Position numbers and translations under genes: made by a program. Of a stretch of DNA of 64,000 nt, positions 63,395 through 64,000 are shown one piece after another (position 1 is the first letter of the stretch; each line of letters starts with the position of its first letter). The notes beneath the pieces were generated by a model. The model worked only from the letters and a program-made list of their open reading frames with translations. It had not been told where the DNA came from and did not search any database. This stretch comes from Corynebacterium sp. HS2168-gen11 (GTDB lineage: Bacteria; Actinomycetota; Actinomycetes; Mycobacteriales; Mycobacteriaceae): the NCBI RefSeq assembly GCF_024834075.1, contig NZ_JANUXR010000001.1, positions 186,001-250,000 on the forward strand. The letters run 5' to 3'.

Positions 63395-64000
63395 TTAGGA
63401 GGATGTTGCGGCTTGATCCTCAAGGAGCTGTGTCATTGTGCGACACGAACGATCAATAAGCATTTCCAGCTCAACGATCGCGGCATCAATATTGCCAGCT
63501 TCTAATAACTTCAGAATGTAGTAATTTTTCTCAATATACGGACGCAAATCTGATTCGTCTTGGCCCGAAGTCATAAACACCAATCGCGCCTGAGCCAACA
63601 CAATATGTCCGATACGTTCAAGACGCTCACTTTGCAAACTCGTAAATATCGCCATATGGAAATTGGTATTTGCAACTGATGCAAATTTCCAATCATGAAC
63701 AGCCATCGCGGTTTCTGCTTGTTGGCAGGCTATACGCATCGTCGCCAAGCAACATTCACTTGCACTTGGACTGCGGAAAATCTCACGCATACAGGAAGTC
63801 TCTGCCAACCGGCGCATTAAATAAAGATCTTCCAAATCGGCGACAGTAAACGCCCGTACGAATACTCCGCGGTGCGGATAATGAATCAATAAACCATCTT
63901 GAATCAGCACTTGGAAGGCTTCGCGCAGCGTATTACGCGAAACACCGTATTTTTCAGTCATCGCGATTTCCAACAGACGCTCATTGGGTTGGAACTCACC
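63395..64000 (-). CDS. GntR-family (FCD/FadR-type) transcriptional regulator, 5' truncated by window edge
   Basis: At least 202 residues, open to the window edge. The winged-helix end is visible (NERLLEIAMTEKYGVSRNTLREAFQVLIQDGLLIHYPHRG). The FCD ligand-binding domain has DLEDLYLMRRLAETSCMRE, FHMAIFTSLQSERL and a C-terminal metal/ligand helix region. It regulates metabolic genes in response to small acids, but the target is unknown. It is convergent with fumC. Confidence 0.87.
   Translation of the reverse strand, partial: GEFQPNERLLEIAMTEKYGVSRNTLREAFQVLIQDGLLIHYPHRGVFVRAFTVADLEDLYLMRRLAETSCMREIFRSPSASECCLATMRIACQQAETAMAVHDWKFASVANTNFHMAIFTSLQSERLERIGHIVLAQARLVFMTSGQDESDLRPYIEKNYYILKLLEAGNIDAAIVELEMLIDRSCRTMTQLLEDQAATSS

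Overview
This window is a Corynebacterium-type chromosome segment of moderate G+C. The evidence is the C-terminus of the fused 2-oxoglutarate dehydrogenase OdhA, mycothiol synthesis (MshB), the succinylase lysine/diaminopimelate genes dapC, dapD and dapE, seven-iron ferredoxin FdxC, the ECF sigma factor SigE with its anti-sigma factor, actinobacterial GlgC/GlgA, DUF3117, and the MetP/MetS methionine-alanine importer. Many genes begin at or very close to a probable -10 box (leaderless transcripts), which also fits the genus. Species cannot be fixed from the sequence alone.

Layout. 0-8 kb: odhA end, an orphan OpuAC-like secreted protein, a stress-protein-like membrane protein, a MgtE-N/CBS protein coupled to a DUF1003 membrane protein, Mrp, then tatB, the anti-sigma factor and sigE, and an O-methyltransferase. 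8-12 kb: divergent glgC/glgA, an RlmA-like methyltransferase, DUF3117, a 56-residue membrane protein and a LOG-family protein. 13-20.4 kb: the DAP pathway (dapE, a dapD-like paralogue, an AroP-type permease, dapD, dapC) with gtrA, a pseudouridine synthase and fdxC. 20.4-25.7 kb: mshB, an orphan family-5 solute-binding lipoprotein and typA/bipA. 26-28.5 kb: a secreted protein, DUF402, an ArsC-like protein and a secreted trypsin-like protease. 28.7-35.9 kb: a complete Dpp/Opp peptide transporter with two paralogous binding lipoproteins.

35.9-44.7 kb is unusual. Unrelated genes (a small kinase, a ykoEDC-type thiamine/HMP ECF transporter with a TPP riboswitch, a ClC-family protein on the opposite strand inside that transporter, a PanE-like reductase, DUF808, a DUF222/HNH protein and a nitroreductase) are all peppered with one short DNA motif, consensus CTTATTGGAGAAATT. 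I count 16 exact copies of its 10-base core within about 8.3 kb, on both strands and in different reading frames. I saw no exact copy elsewhere in the window.

45.0-51.7 kb is a second accessory block, relatively AT-rich. It holds a 1317-residue zinc-ribbon/FtsK-type protein with three EccC-like ATPase modules (only the first intact), a coiled-coil multi-pass membrane protein, and two tandem 86-residue helical proteins with L-x-G where WXG100 proteins carry W-x-G. Decayed gene remnants lie on both sides of the small pair. I read this as a non-canonical type VII secretion-like locus and, with the motif array, the best candidate for something undescribed.

51.8-64 kb returns to core genes: ychF, metP/metS, an AI-2E-family transporter, a DUF6542-like protein, ispH, xseA/xseB, DUF4245, glpX, fumC and the end of a GntR/FCD regulator. 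No tRNA, rRNA, insertion sequence or CRISPR array was seen. All coordinates and counts come from reading by eye.
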